From Acidobacteriota bacterium (GTDB lineage: Bacteria; Acidobacteriota; Vicinamibacteria; Vicinamibacterales; UBA8438), in the NCBI GenBank assembly GCA_012963185.1, contig DTWD01000124.1, positions 1 through 7,366 on the forward strand: a stretch of DNA of 7,366 nucleotides. Direction: 5' to 3'. The number at the start of each line of letters is the position of its first letter. Within the stretch, counting starts at the first letter, position 1. The notes under the pieces are model-generated. The model worked only from the letters and a program-made list of their open reading frames with translations, was not told where the DNA came from and made no database searches. Positions 1 through 6,644 of the stretch are shown piece after piece. Both the position numbers and the translations under genes were made by a program.

Positions 1-933
1 CGTGTCACAGACCGTGGCTGGACCGTCTCGCGTACCGCTAATGGACAACCTGACCTACAGGGTATCTGGGGCAACAAAACCCTGACTCCCATGGAACGTC
101 GCGATAATGATGCTGGAAAAACGTTTCTGTCCGACGAAGAAATAGCGCACATTAACCAACAACGTATTGTCGATGAACAGGCTCGAAACGATGCGCCAAC
201 TCAGCGTTACCAAGCCGGCGGAAATGTTGGGGGGTACGCCAGTTACTGGCTCGACTCCGGGGATACTGTGCTCTCGACGGGGCAAACCTCATTGATTATC
301 AAACCGGAATCTGGCCGCGCACCAATAAAAAAATGGGCTCTCGAAACCAAGGCGTATAACCTCGCTAATAACGGTGACCATTACCAACATATGAGTGTCT
401 GGGACCGATGCCTTTCGCGCGGCATTCCTGGATCAATGTTACCGGCGGGATACAACAATGCCTACCGGATAGTGCAAACACCAGATTACGTGGTCATCCA
501 ACATGAGATGATCCACGACGTCAGAATCATTCCTCTTTCCGATACCCCCTACATCTCGTCTAACATCCGTCAATGGATGGGCGATGCACGCGCACATTGG
601 GATGGCGACACGCTTGTGGTCGAAACGAAAAACTTCCACAAACGCGGCTGGATCGCTTCAAGTTCAGCGGGTGCCCGTCTCAAAGGTATTCCGACGAGCC
701 CAGAGCTAAATGTCGTCGAACGCTACCAGCGTGTGTCAGAAGACACGATTATGTGGACCGTCAACATTACCGACCCGAATGTCTACACAGCCCCGTGGAC
801 CATCTCGATGCCACTCACGGCGGAAGCCAATTACGAAATCTACGAGTACGCCTGCCATGAGGGGAACTACGCAGTACCGAACGCGCTGAGCGGCCAACGC
901 GTGATAGACGCACGGAGTCACTCGGTCCAATAA
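1..933 (+). CDS. Uncharacterised secreted-family protein, copy 1 (5' end missing)
   Basis: The reading frame is open from the first base and ends with TAA at 931-933, giving 310 visible residues; the start lies outside the window. The ATG at 91 is internal, because the codons before it already encode the family's N-terminal motif GQPDLQGIW (visible residues 15-23). Later family motifs are WDRC (residues 134-137), QTPDYVVIQHEMIHDVR (159-175), HWDGDTLVVETKNF (199-212), VVERY (238-242) and ACHEGNY (284-290). It is homologous to the three genes at 2415, 3407 and 4436, which all have signal peptides, so export is expected but not visible here. It differs from them in replacing the DGRxH element with SDTPY. 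The function is unknown; I recognise the family as one seen in environmental bacteria but know of no assigned reaction. It converges on the propeller gene downstream. Confidence 0.9.
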   Translation, partial: RVTDRGWTVSRTANGQPDLQGIWGNKTLTPMERRDNDAGKTFLSDEEIAHINQQRIVDEQARNDAPTQRYQAGGNVGGYASYWLDSGDTVLSTGQTSLIIKPESGRAPIKKWALETKAYNLANNGDHYQHMSVWDRCLSRGIPGSMLPAGYNNAYRIVQTPDYVVIQHEMIHDVRIIPLSDTPYISSNIRQWMGDARAHWDGDTLVVETKNFHKRGWIASSSAGARLKGIPTSPELNVVERYQRVSEDTIMWTVNITDPNVYTAPWTISMPLTAEANYEIYEYACHEGNYAVPNALSGQRVIDARSHSVQ

Positions 934-944
934 GAATTCTCTTA
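931..944. repeat. Perfect inverted repeat spanning two convergent stop codons
   Basis: TAAGA (931-935) and TCTTA (940-944) are perfect inverted complements around a 4-base centre. The outer three bases of each arm are the stop codons of the two convergent genes. The arms are short and AT-rich and no T-run follows, so it is not a convincing terminator. The symmetry comes partly from two TAA stops facing each other. Confidence 0.4.
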
Positions 945-2327
945 ATCAAGTGTTGCCGACTGAGCAGTTTCGCTACGCTTAGTCAAGCGGTAAAGCTTTG
1001 ATTGCGTCCGAATGAAGAGACTTCCGCGAGCAATCGCTGGCGTCGCGAGCGACATCTCGTCGAGCGAATTCGTGTGTAAGATCTCAAATGTGCTACCAGC
1101 CCGGATGACATACGTGTCGCCATCCTCACTAAGAACAAAAATATTTCCGTTGTAACCCCATGGAGATGCGGTAAATCCATGTCCAGGCGCAATACGTTGC
1201 CGCCCATAAATCTCTTCCCCTGTTCGCGAGTCATGACACAACAAGAACCCACGGTCTAGTAATGTGTAGTAATAATCACCGTAGACCAACGCTGAAGTGC
1301 TGTACGTCCCCAGAAGCGGCTGATACCACGCGATAAATTCATTTCTAGTCTCACCTTCGTCAAGCGAGATGTCATCCGCTGCGCCGGGCCTGACCGCATA
1401 AACAGGCCGCGGATACCCACCCGGATACCCAGAACTCAAATACAACAACCCATTCGCTGCAAATGGCGTTGGCACAACATTAACGGTCATTCCACCTAAT
1501 TCCCAGAGCAGGTTCCCGTTTACGTCGTACGAACGAATCTTCTGTCGACCAGTCGTCACGATTTCCGTCCTGACCTCATTCACCCACACAAAAGGAGTCG
1601 ACCAGTTCTCTGTTTCATCACGTTCAACCCTCCAGACCTCGTCACCAGTGTCCGCATCAAAGGCTGCTAGGAATGAGTTTGTCGTGTTGTCATTCACGAT
1701 GTATAGCCGGCCTTCATGTAGCACTGGTGAAGCCGCGGTTCCAAATTCTTGCCCTCCATTAAACGAACCAACGTCAGCTCGCCATACAGTTTCTCCAGAC
1801 ATGTTCAAGGCTGCTAGAAGACCGATACTTCCAAAATACACGTAGACCCTACGGCCATCGGTCACCGGTGTTTCAGACGCGAAACTGTTTTTGATATGTT
1901 TGAGCTCTTTCGGCACAAGAGCTTCAAGTTCGCGTGCCCACCGAATGGATCCGGTGTCAAAATCAATGGCGTATACCATCCATTGATGCGTCGCATCGGA
2001 ACGGGTTTTTCCAAATGACTCGCCCGGGTCATACAACCCTGGAACAGGCGCGCGTTCATCACCGCTACTAATCGCCGAAGTCATAAAGACAAGCTCACCT
2101 GCCACCACTGGCGAACTCCAACCTAACCCGGGAATATCGACCGCCCATGCAACGTTCTCAGTGGCACTCCACCGGTCGGGTAACAAGGGATCATCCGCTA
2201 CAGCCCCCGCCGTTAAACCACGAAACTGTGGCCACTCGGCAACGTCCTGTTGTGCGGTCCCGTCGGCAGTGAGACATGCACTGATCCCGAGGGCAATCAC
2301 CGTAACTCTTATTTCTCGTGCCAGCAT
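942..2327 (-). CDS. Exported PQQ-like beta-propeller repeat protein
   Basis: This 461-residue protein starts with an export signal: charged MLAREIR, then a short hydrophobic stretch VTVIALGISA. ISAC at 15-18 fits a lipobox with Cys18 as the lipidated residue; GTA-QQ near residue 25 is an alternative signal peptidase I site. The mature protein opens with WPQFRG (32-37). Propeller blade motifs of the A-x-D-x-x-TG-x-x-x-W type follow at 120-130 (AIDFDTGSIRW) and 222-232 (AFDADTGDEVW). Weaker versions lie at 173-182, 265-275 and 363-374. Length and repeats fit PQQ-binding-like propeller proteins, a group that includes BamB scaffolds and quinoprotein dehydrogenases. I see nothing that proves PQQ binding or catalysis. 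The gene lies opposite to its neighbours, between copies 1 and 2 of the secreted family, and its stop is 8 bases from that of copy 1. Confidence 0.9.
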   Translation of the reverse strand: MLAREIRVTVIALGISACLTADGTAQQDVAEWPQFRGLTAGAVADDPLLPDRWSATENVAWAVDIPGLGWSSPVVAGELVFMTSAISSGDERAPVPGLYDPGESFGKTRSDATHQWMVYAIDFDTGSIRWARELEALVPKELKHIKNSFASETPVTDGRRVYVYFGSIGLLAALNMSGETVWRADVGSFNGGQEFGTAASPVLHEGRLYIVNDNTTNSFLAAFDADTGDEVWRVERDETENWSTPFVWVNEVRTEIVTTGRQKIRSYDVNGNLLWELGGMTVNVVPTPFAANGLLYLSSGYPGGYPRPVYAVRPGAADDISLDEGETRNEFIAWYQPLLGTYSTSALVYGDYYYTLLDRGFLLCHDSRTGEEIYGRQRIAPGHGFTASPWGYNGNIFVLSEDGDTYVIRAGSTFEILHTNSLDEMSLATPAIARGSLFIRTQSKLYRLTKRSETAQSATLD

Positions 2328-2414
2328 CAGAACACTACGTTAAATCAAAAATCGTTCCCGACAAACTCAGAAAACTGCTATCTTAAGCACAATTGATCGT
2401 AAGCTCTTGTAACG
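2328..2414. promoter_or_regulatory. Divergent intergenic region with candidate promoters
   Basis: This 87-bp gap separates divergent start codons and should hold promoters for both directions. For the rightward operon, TGCTATCTT at 2376-2384 resembles an extended -10 element (TGn plus 4 of 6 bases of TATAAT), with no good -35 box; it would give a leader of about 24 bases. For the leftward propeller gene, the complement of 2339-2347 reads TGATTTAAC, also extended -10-like, ending 11 bases from the ATG. That would give a very short leader. Neither gene has a clear Shine-Dalgarno sequence. The region is functional by position; the exact elements are tentative. Confidence 0.35.
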
Positions 2415-3383
2415 ATGGCTCTTGACTGGACCAAGTTAACCATTTTTCTACTTACTAGCGCCGTATTCGGCGCGAGTGCAACATCAGCCACTGCTCAAAA
2501 CAACGAAAGTGCCAGAATCCAGCACCAGCGCTTATCATCAGGCGAACCAGACCTCCAAGGAGTCTGGGATTTCCGGACGCTGACACCACTCCAACGTCCC
2601 AGCGAGTTCGCCGGTCGTGCCGCACTGACGACAGAAGAAGCCGCGGCCTACGAAACGCGAACCAATTCAGACCGGGACAATTACGACGTCAGCCGGAACC
2701 CAAGCGTTCACGCCAAATTTTGGTTAGACAATGGGCGCAATCTTCAACCTGACCTACGCACCTCGCTCATTATTGACCCCTCTGACGGACGTATCCCAAC
2801 ACTAACCGCATCTGGACAGCGGAGAGCTGAAGCTCGATCGGCTTTGCGACGAATCGCGCCCCGTAGTCATCTTGACCGCAGTATTACTGAACGATGCATG
2901 GTTGGATTCAATGCTGGTCCGCCGATGAATCCCGGCGCGTATAACAACAATGTTCTTATCCTTCAGGTTCCCGGCTACGTCATCTTGCACAATGAGATGG
3001 TGCATGAAGTGCGTGTCGTTCCAATGGACGGGCGGAAACACCTGCCCAGCAAGATTAGACAAATCCGTGGCGACTCCCGCGGACACTGGGATGGCATAAC
3101 ATTAGTCATCGAAACAACACACTTCAGAGATGACACCACGTTTGCCGGATCAGGTGAACACATGCAACTGACTGAACGATTCTCCCGCACAGCCGAAAAC
3201 CGCCTACTCTACGAATACACCATCGTTGACCAAGATTCCTTCGTACAACCGTGGACCGTGGCCGTGGAAATGCAAAAGACCGACCAGCCAATGTTCGAGT
3301 TTGCGTGCCACGAAGGCAATTATGGCTTGCAAAATATCCTCGTCAACGCTCGAGCCGCTGACGACAATCCTGCGGAGCGTTAA
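2415..3383 (+). CDS. Uncharacterised secreted protein, paralogous family copy 2
   Basis: The 322-residue product has a clear Sec signal peptide (hydrophobic TIFLLTSAVFGA, probable cleavage after ATA near residue 27). Family motifs follow: GEPDLQGVW (43-51), RTSLIIDPSDGR (115-126), ERC (159-161), NEMVHEVR (193-200), DGRKH (205-209), GHWDGITLVIET (223-234), TERF (253-256), PW (279-280) and ACHEGNY (297-303). Cys161 and Cys298 are the only cysteines of the mature protein and are shared by all copies, which suggests a disulfide. The usual IRQW is IRQI here. The ATG at 2415 is favoured because it starts the signal peptide and an in-frame TAA lies at 2400-2402; no Shine-Dalgarno is evident. It is first in an apparent operon with copies 3 and 4. 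Function is unknown. Confidence 0.9.
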   Translation: MALDWTKLTIFLLTSAVFGASATSATAQNNESARIQHQRLSSGEPDLQGVWDFRTLTPLQRPSEFAGRAALTTEEAAAYETRTNSDRDNYDVSRNPSVHAKFWLDNGRNLQPDLRTSLIIDPSDGRIPTLTASGQRRAEARSALRRIAPRSHLDRSITERCMVGFNAGPPMNPGAYNNNVLILQVPGYVILHNEMVHEVRVVPMDGRKHLPSKIRQIRGDSRGHWDGITLVIETTHFRDDTTFAGSGEHMQLTERFSRTAENRLLYEYTIVDQDSFVQPWTVAVEMQKTDQPMFEFACHEGNYGLQNILVNARAADDNPAER

Positions 3384-3395
3384 CCACCGCTAGCT

Positions 3396-3401
3396 GAGGA
3401 G
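3396..3401 (+). promoter_or_regulatory. Shine-Dalgarno site for copy 3
   Basis: GAGGAG lies 5 bases upstream of the ATG at 3407, inside the 23-base gap after copy 2. It is the strongest ribosome binding site in the window and fixes the start of copy 3. Confidence 0.75.
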
Positions 3402-3406
3402 ACACC

Positions 3407-4411
3407 ATGAGCAAAACGACCCTCGTCACCGGATCAACATTCCTGACCGCGCTTGCGCTTATCGCCAGTCCAGTCATTGCTCAAGAGAATTCCTGGTCTG
3501 CTCCACGCACGGCCTTCGGACAACCTGATCTGCAAGGCACGTGGACGAACAACAATGCGACGCCCCTGCAACGCCCCGAAGTACTTGGCGACCGCGCATA
3601 CCTTAGCGATGAGGAATTGTCCGCTATCCAATCCAAAGCGGCTGAGCTCTTTGCATTGGATACTGGTGATGCGGCATTTGGCGACTCTGTCTTCACCGCA
3701 GCACTAGCAGAAGTTCAAAATTTTACGTCGCGTGATCGTGCCACTGGCAATTACAACCAGTTCTGGATGGTTGAACGGGATTGGGATAACCGGACGTCTC
3801 TTATTACCACTCCAGCGAATGGCCGTTTACCGGCCCAGACCCAAGCGGCGAAGATGCGTGCGGCAGCTGCCGGTCAAAAACGCCAGCGGCATGCCGTCTG
3901 GACCGATGACAGAAGTCTTGGGGAACGCTGTCTGAGCTTTGGGGCGCCGCGATTAGGCGCTGGATATAACAACTACTACCAAGTTTTGCAGACACCAGAT
4001 TACGTGGTTATTCAAGTAGAAATGGGACACGACTCTCGAATTATCCCACTGGATGGTCGACCACATGTCAGCGACAACATACGACAGTGGCTAGGCAATT
4101 CCCGCGGCTATTGGGATGGCGACTCGCTTGTGGTTGAAACAAAGAACTACTCGCCAAATGCGAATTTCATGGGCGCAGCTGAAAACCTTCACGTCACCGA
4201 ACGCTTCACCCGCGTAAGCGAGGACGTGCTGCAGTATGAAGTAACGTTGGATGACCCGACAACATGGGCGGAGCCGTGGACAGCAATGATCCCGCTCCGG
4301 AGTAGTACAGATGCACTCTTTGAATACGCTTGCCACGAAGGTAACATCGGAATGGAAGGCATCCTTTCGGGCGCACGGCACCAGGAAGCGGAAGAAGCTG
4401 GCGATCAGTAA
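3407..4411 (+). CDS. Uncharacterised secreted protein, paralogous family copy 3
   Basis: The 334-residue product begins with a Sec signal peptide (hydrophobic core FLTALALIASPV, probable cleavage VIA-QE at 25-26). The family motifs are GQPDLQGTW (38-46), RTSLITTPANGR (129-140), ERC (173-175), VEMGHDSR (204-211), DGRPH (216-220), YWDGDSLVVETKNY (235-248), TERF (264-267), PW (290-291) and ACHEGN (308-313). Cys175 and Cys309 are the conserved pair. Two family positions differ: GHW is GYW, and the last motif ends in GNI rather than GNY. It also carries extra residues at about 83-110 (LFALDTGDAAFG onward) before the conserved YNQFW. Its DNA is strikingly like copy 1 in places. It sits between copies 2 and 4 with short gaps, so co-transcription is likely. 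Function is unknown. Confidence 0.9.
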   Translation: MSKTTLVTGSTFLTALALIASPVIAQENSWSAPRTAFGQPDLQGTWTNNNATPLQRPEVLGDRAYLSDEELSAIQSKAAELFALDTGDAAFGDSVFTAALAEVQNFTSRDRATGNYNQFWMVERDWDNRTSLITTPANGRLPAQTQAAKMRAAAAGQKRQRHAVWTDDRSLGERCLSFGAPRLGAGYNNYYQVLQTPDYVVIQVEMGHDSRIIPLDGRPHVSDNIRQWLGNSRGYWDGDSLVVETKNYSPNANFMGAAENLHVTERFTRVSEDVLQYEVTLDDPTTWAEPWTAMIPLRSSTDALFEYACHEGNIGMEGILSGARHQEAEEAGDQ

Positions 4412-4425
4412 TTCTGCGTGACCAC

Positions 4426-4431
4426 AGGAAG
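4426..4431 (+). promoter_or_regulatory. Shine-Dalgarno site deciding the copy 4 start
   Basis: AGGAAG lies 4 bases upstream of the ATG at 4436. An in-frame GTG at 4418 would lengthen the protein by six residues, but this site would then fall inside the gene, so the ATG is preferred. Confidence 0.6.
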
Positions 4432-4435
4432 CCCC

Positions 4436-5473
4436 ATGACACGATCACACGCTATTCAGTGCAGGCAAATAATACGATGCAGCGGCGTTGCCGTGTTTGC
4501 CCCTCTGTTCTTACTAGGAACGCCCATAGTGCTGGCCCAAACAGAGAGCACTAGAGCTACTGACATCCCACGGACTAGCTGGGGTAAACCTGACCTTCAA
4601 GGCGTATGGACGAATGCCACACTAACTCCACTCGAACGCGCTAGCACTATGGACGGACGTGACGTGCTGACGGCTGAAGAGGTCGCCAACCTTGAACAAG
4701 CGGCTGACGATCGTAATGCACGCTTACTGAATGAAGCCGCACAACGAACAGACGCCGGTGGAAATGTTGGAGCGTATAACAACTTCTGGATGGATCAGGG
4801 AACACGAGCAGTTGACGGGCGGCGCACCGCTCTCATTGTCGAGCCTCCGGACGGACGGATTCCGTGGACTCCGTCGGGACAAGCTCGGTTCGAGAGCGAT
4901 TCAGCCCGATATGGTGTGGGGCCGTATAACTCGTGGATTGACGCTGATACTGGCGAGCGCTGTTTGACCGATGGGTTACCGTTACTGCCCCTGCAGGGCT
5001 ACAACATGAATTATCACATCATCCAATCGGATGGATGGGTCGCTATCCTCAACGAAATGTTTCACGAGTACCGCATGATTCCGACCGATGGCCGAACGCA
5101 CATTCCCGAGCATGTGGGACAGTGGCTCGGCGATGCCAGAGGTCACTGGGAAGGCGAAACCCTTGTCGTCGAAACAAAGAGCTTTGCTGATAGAAACCTG
5201 GACCTCTGGCGATGGACGTGGCGAGGCGCACGACCTAACCTACACCTGGTCGAACGATTCACCAGAATCGACGTCGAAACTCTAAATTACGAGTTCACAA
5301 TGACTGATGCGAACATGTTCACCCGGCCATGGTCAGCACGCGTCCCCATGACGACCAATCAGGAGTCCAGAGGCGTTACTGCCGGTCCGATGTATGAATA
5401 TGCCTGTCACGAGGGTAACTATGGACTGCTCAACATGCTCCGCGGCGCCAGAGCAGACGATATTGCCCCATAA
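4436..5473 (+). CDS. Uncharacterised secreted protein, paralogous family copy 4
   Basis: From the ATG at 4436 the product has 345 residues. A rather long n-region (MTRSHAIQCRQIIR) precedes the hydrophobic stretch GVAVFAPLFLLGTPIVLA, with probable Sec cleavage VLA-QT near 34-35. Family motifs are GKPDLQGVW (50-58), RRTALIVEPPDGR (129-141), ERC (174-176), NEMFHEYR (206-213), DGRTH (218-222), GHWEGETLVVETKSF (236-250), VERF (272-275), PW (298-299) and ACHEGNY (322-328). The conserved cysteines are 176 and 323. It shares GGNVG-x-Y with copy 1. It has a tryptophan-rich insertion (LWRWTWRG, 257-264) before VERF and a longer loop at 306-317. It is the last gene of the apparent three-gene operon. No enzymatic function can be assigned. 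Confidence 0.9.
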   Translation: MTRSHAIQCRQIIRCSGVAVFAPLFLLGTPIVLAQTESTRATDIPRTSWGKPDLQGVWTNATLTPLERASTMDGRDVLTAEEVANLEQAADDRNARLLNEAAQRTDAGGNVGAYNNFWMDQGTRAVDGRRTALIVEPPDGRIPWTPSGQARFESDSARYGVGPYNSWIDADTGERCLTDGLPLLPLQGYNMNYHIIQSDGWVAILNEMFHEYRMIPTDGRTHIPEHVGQWLGDARGHWEGETLVVETKSFADRNLDLWRWTWRGARPNLHLVERFTRIDVETLNYEFTMTDANMFTRPWSARVPMTTNQESRGVTAGPMYEYACHEGNYGLLNMLRGARADDIAP

Positions 5474-5504
5474 TTCACGGTTTCCTGCCATCATTACCCT
5501 GGTT

Positions 5505-5521
5505 TCACGATGTACTCGTGA
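5505..5521. repeat. Small palindrome, possible operator
   Basis: TCACGA (5505-5510) and TCGTGA (5516-5521) are perfect inverted arms around TGTAC. The right arm overlaps a -35-like element for the lactonase gene, so a repressor bound here could block the promoter. No T-run follows, which argues against a terminator. Six-base arms can arise by chance. Confidence 0.35.
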
Positions 5522-5546
5522 CTACTACCGGCCTGTGCTGTATAAG
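5518..5546 (+). promoter_or_regulatory. Candidate sigma70-type promoter for the lactonase gene
   Basis: GTGACT (5518-5523) matches 4 of 6 bases of TTGACA, and TATAAG (5541-5546) matches 5 of 6 of TATAAT, with a 17-base spacer. Only 8 bases separate the -10 element from the ATG at 5555, so the transcript would be leaderless or nearly so; this agrees with the lack of a Shine-Dalgarno sequence there. Confidence 0.45.
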
Positions 5547-5554
5547 TCTCCGTC

Positions 5555-6631
5555 ATGAAGAGTACAGTCACCTGCCGTTCACATACACCTGTATCCCGCC
5601 GCAAGTTTCTCAGCACGACGCTGCTGTCTACAGCGCTCGCACCAGCTATCGTCAGTGCACAGCAAAACCAATTGCCTCCGTATGCGGCACGCGATTGGTC
5701 TGGCAACACGCCTCTGAGCTATCCGGACCCTGACATCCACGCGCTTGACCCACGATTCAGGAAATACATCCTCTTCAATACACCCATACGTCGTCATTAC
5801 ACGGGTACACTCTGGGCGGAAGGGCCCGCCTGGAATGGCAGCGGTCGTTTCCTCGTATGGAGCGATATTCCAAATAACCGGCAACTGCGCTGGATCGAAG
5901 AAGACGGTCACGTCACTGAGTTCAGAAACCCGTCAGGACACAGCAATGGAAACACCTTCGACTACGAAGGCCGCCAACTATCCTGTGAGCATAGCGGCCG
6001 TCGGGTAGTCCGTTATGAACATTCCGGTGAAGTAACGGTGATAGCAGATAACTATGACGGCAAGCGGTTGAACTCACCGAATGATGTCATCGTGCATCCA
6101 GACGGCAGTATCTGGTTTACCGACCCGCCTTATGGAATCCGTGGAAACTATGAGGGCTTCCAAGCGGAATCCGAGGTTCCAACTTCGATCTATCGGGTAG
6201 ACGGTAGCACCGGTGCCATTACAAAATTAACCGACGATATTGACGGACCGAACGGTCTTTGCTTTTCGCCCGACTACGAGCGACTGTACGTCGCTGACAC
6301 AGGCAGTGGTCGAGAAATTAAAGTTTGGGACATTAACGGAACCGCATTAGCGAACGGCCGCACACACGCCGCCTTGACAGACCCGGGTAACCCCGGAATT
6401 CCGTCGGCCGCTGATGGTATGCGCTGTGACTTGGATGGAAACATATGGACTGGTGCCATTCCTGGCGTGCAAGTTATCGCCCCAGACGGTGACGTCATCG
6501 GGGTCATTCGACTTCCAGAGCGATGTGCGAACGTGTGCTTCGGAGGCACCCGCCGTAATCGTCTTTTCATGACTGCGAGTCAGTCACTTTACTCCATCTA
6601 CGTCGGCGTACAAGGTGCCGGCATTGCGTAG
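5555..6631 (+). CDS. Tat-exported SMP-30/gluconolactonase-family lactonase
   Basis: The 358-residue product starts with a twin-arginine signal: SRRKFLS at 14-20, hydrophobic TTLLSTALAPAIV, probable cleavage near VSA-QQ (33-36). The rest is an SMP-30/gluconolactonase/LRE six-bladed propeller. The metal-binding residues of the family can be placed: Glu89 in EGPAW, Asn176-Asp177 in NSPND, Asn233 in GPNG, and Asp287 in ADGM; the late CFGG motif (328-331) is also present. Family members hydrolyse sugar lactones or related esters using a divalent metal. The intact ligands suggest an active enzyme, but the substrate cannot be read from sequence. Tat export implies periplasmic action after folding in the cytoplasm. 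It follows copy 4 after 81 bases with its own promoter-like element and is followed closely by the malic enzyme gene. Confidence 0.9.
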   Translation: MKSTVTCRSHTPVSRRKFLSTTLLSTALAPAIVSAQQNQLPPYAARDWSGNTPLSYPDPDIHALDPRFRKYILFNTPIRRHYTGTLWAEGPAWNGSGRFLVWSDIPNNRQLRWIEEDGHVTEFRNPSGHSNGNTFDYEGRQLSCEHSGRRVVRYEHSGEVTVIADNYDGKRLNSPNDVIVHPDGSIWFTDPPYGIRGNYEGFQAESEVPTSIYRVDGSTGAITKLTDDIDGPNGLCFSPDYERLYVADTGSGREIKVWDINGTALANGRTHAALTDPGNPGIPSAADGMRCDLDGNIWTGAIPGVQVIAPDGDVIGVIRLPERCANVCFGGTRRNRLFMTASQSLYSIYVGVQGAGIA

Positions 6632-6634
6632 GAG
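6631..6634 (+). promoter_or_regulatory. Shine-Dalgarno overlapping the lactonase stop codon
   Basis: GGAG begins at the last base of the TAG stop (6629-6631) and lies 10 bases before the ATG at 6645. The spacing is slightly long but usable, and the overlap suggests translation coupled to the upstream gene. Confidence 0.5.
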
Positions 6635-6644
6635 CCTTAAAGTC

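Noticed and set aside
91..93. ATG as start of the first gene
   Set aside because: Codons 1-90 in the same frame encode GQPDLQGIW, the conserved N-terminal motif of the family, so the true start is outside the window.
958..984. Hairpin GACTGAGC/GCTTAGTC as a terminator for copy 1
   Set aside because: The arms pair with one G-T wobble and an 11-base loop, no T-run follows, and it lies inside the coding end of the propeller gene.
942..2327. Calling the propeller protein BamB or a PQQ-dependent dehydrogenase
   Set aside because: Blade motifs support only the fold; no cofactor ligands or BamB-specific features could be established by eye.
4418..4420. GTG as start of copy 4
   Set aside because: The ATG at 4436 has AGGAAG 4 bases upstream, whereas the GTG has no comparable site; the signal peptide works from either.
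5474..5510. Direct repeats of TTCACG and GGTTTC after copy 4
   Set aside because: The repeats are only six bases, irregularly ordered, and likely chance in a short gap.
5579..5911. 110-residue antisense reading frame over the lactonase gene
   Set aside because: It lies fully opposite a well-supported gene, and its arginine- and cysteine-rich translation resembles no family.
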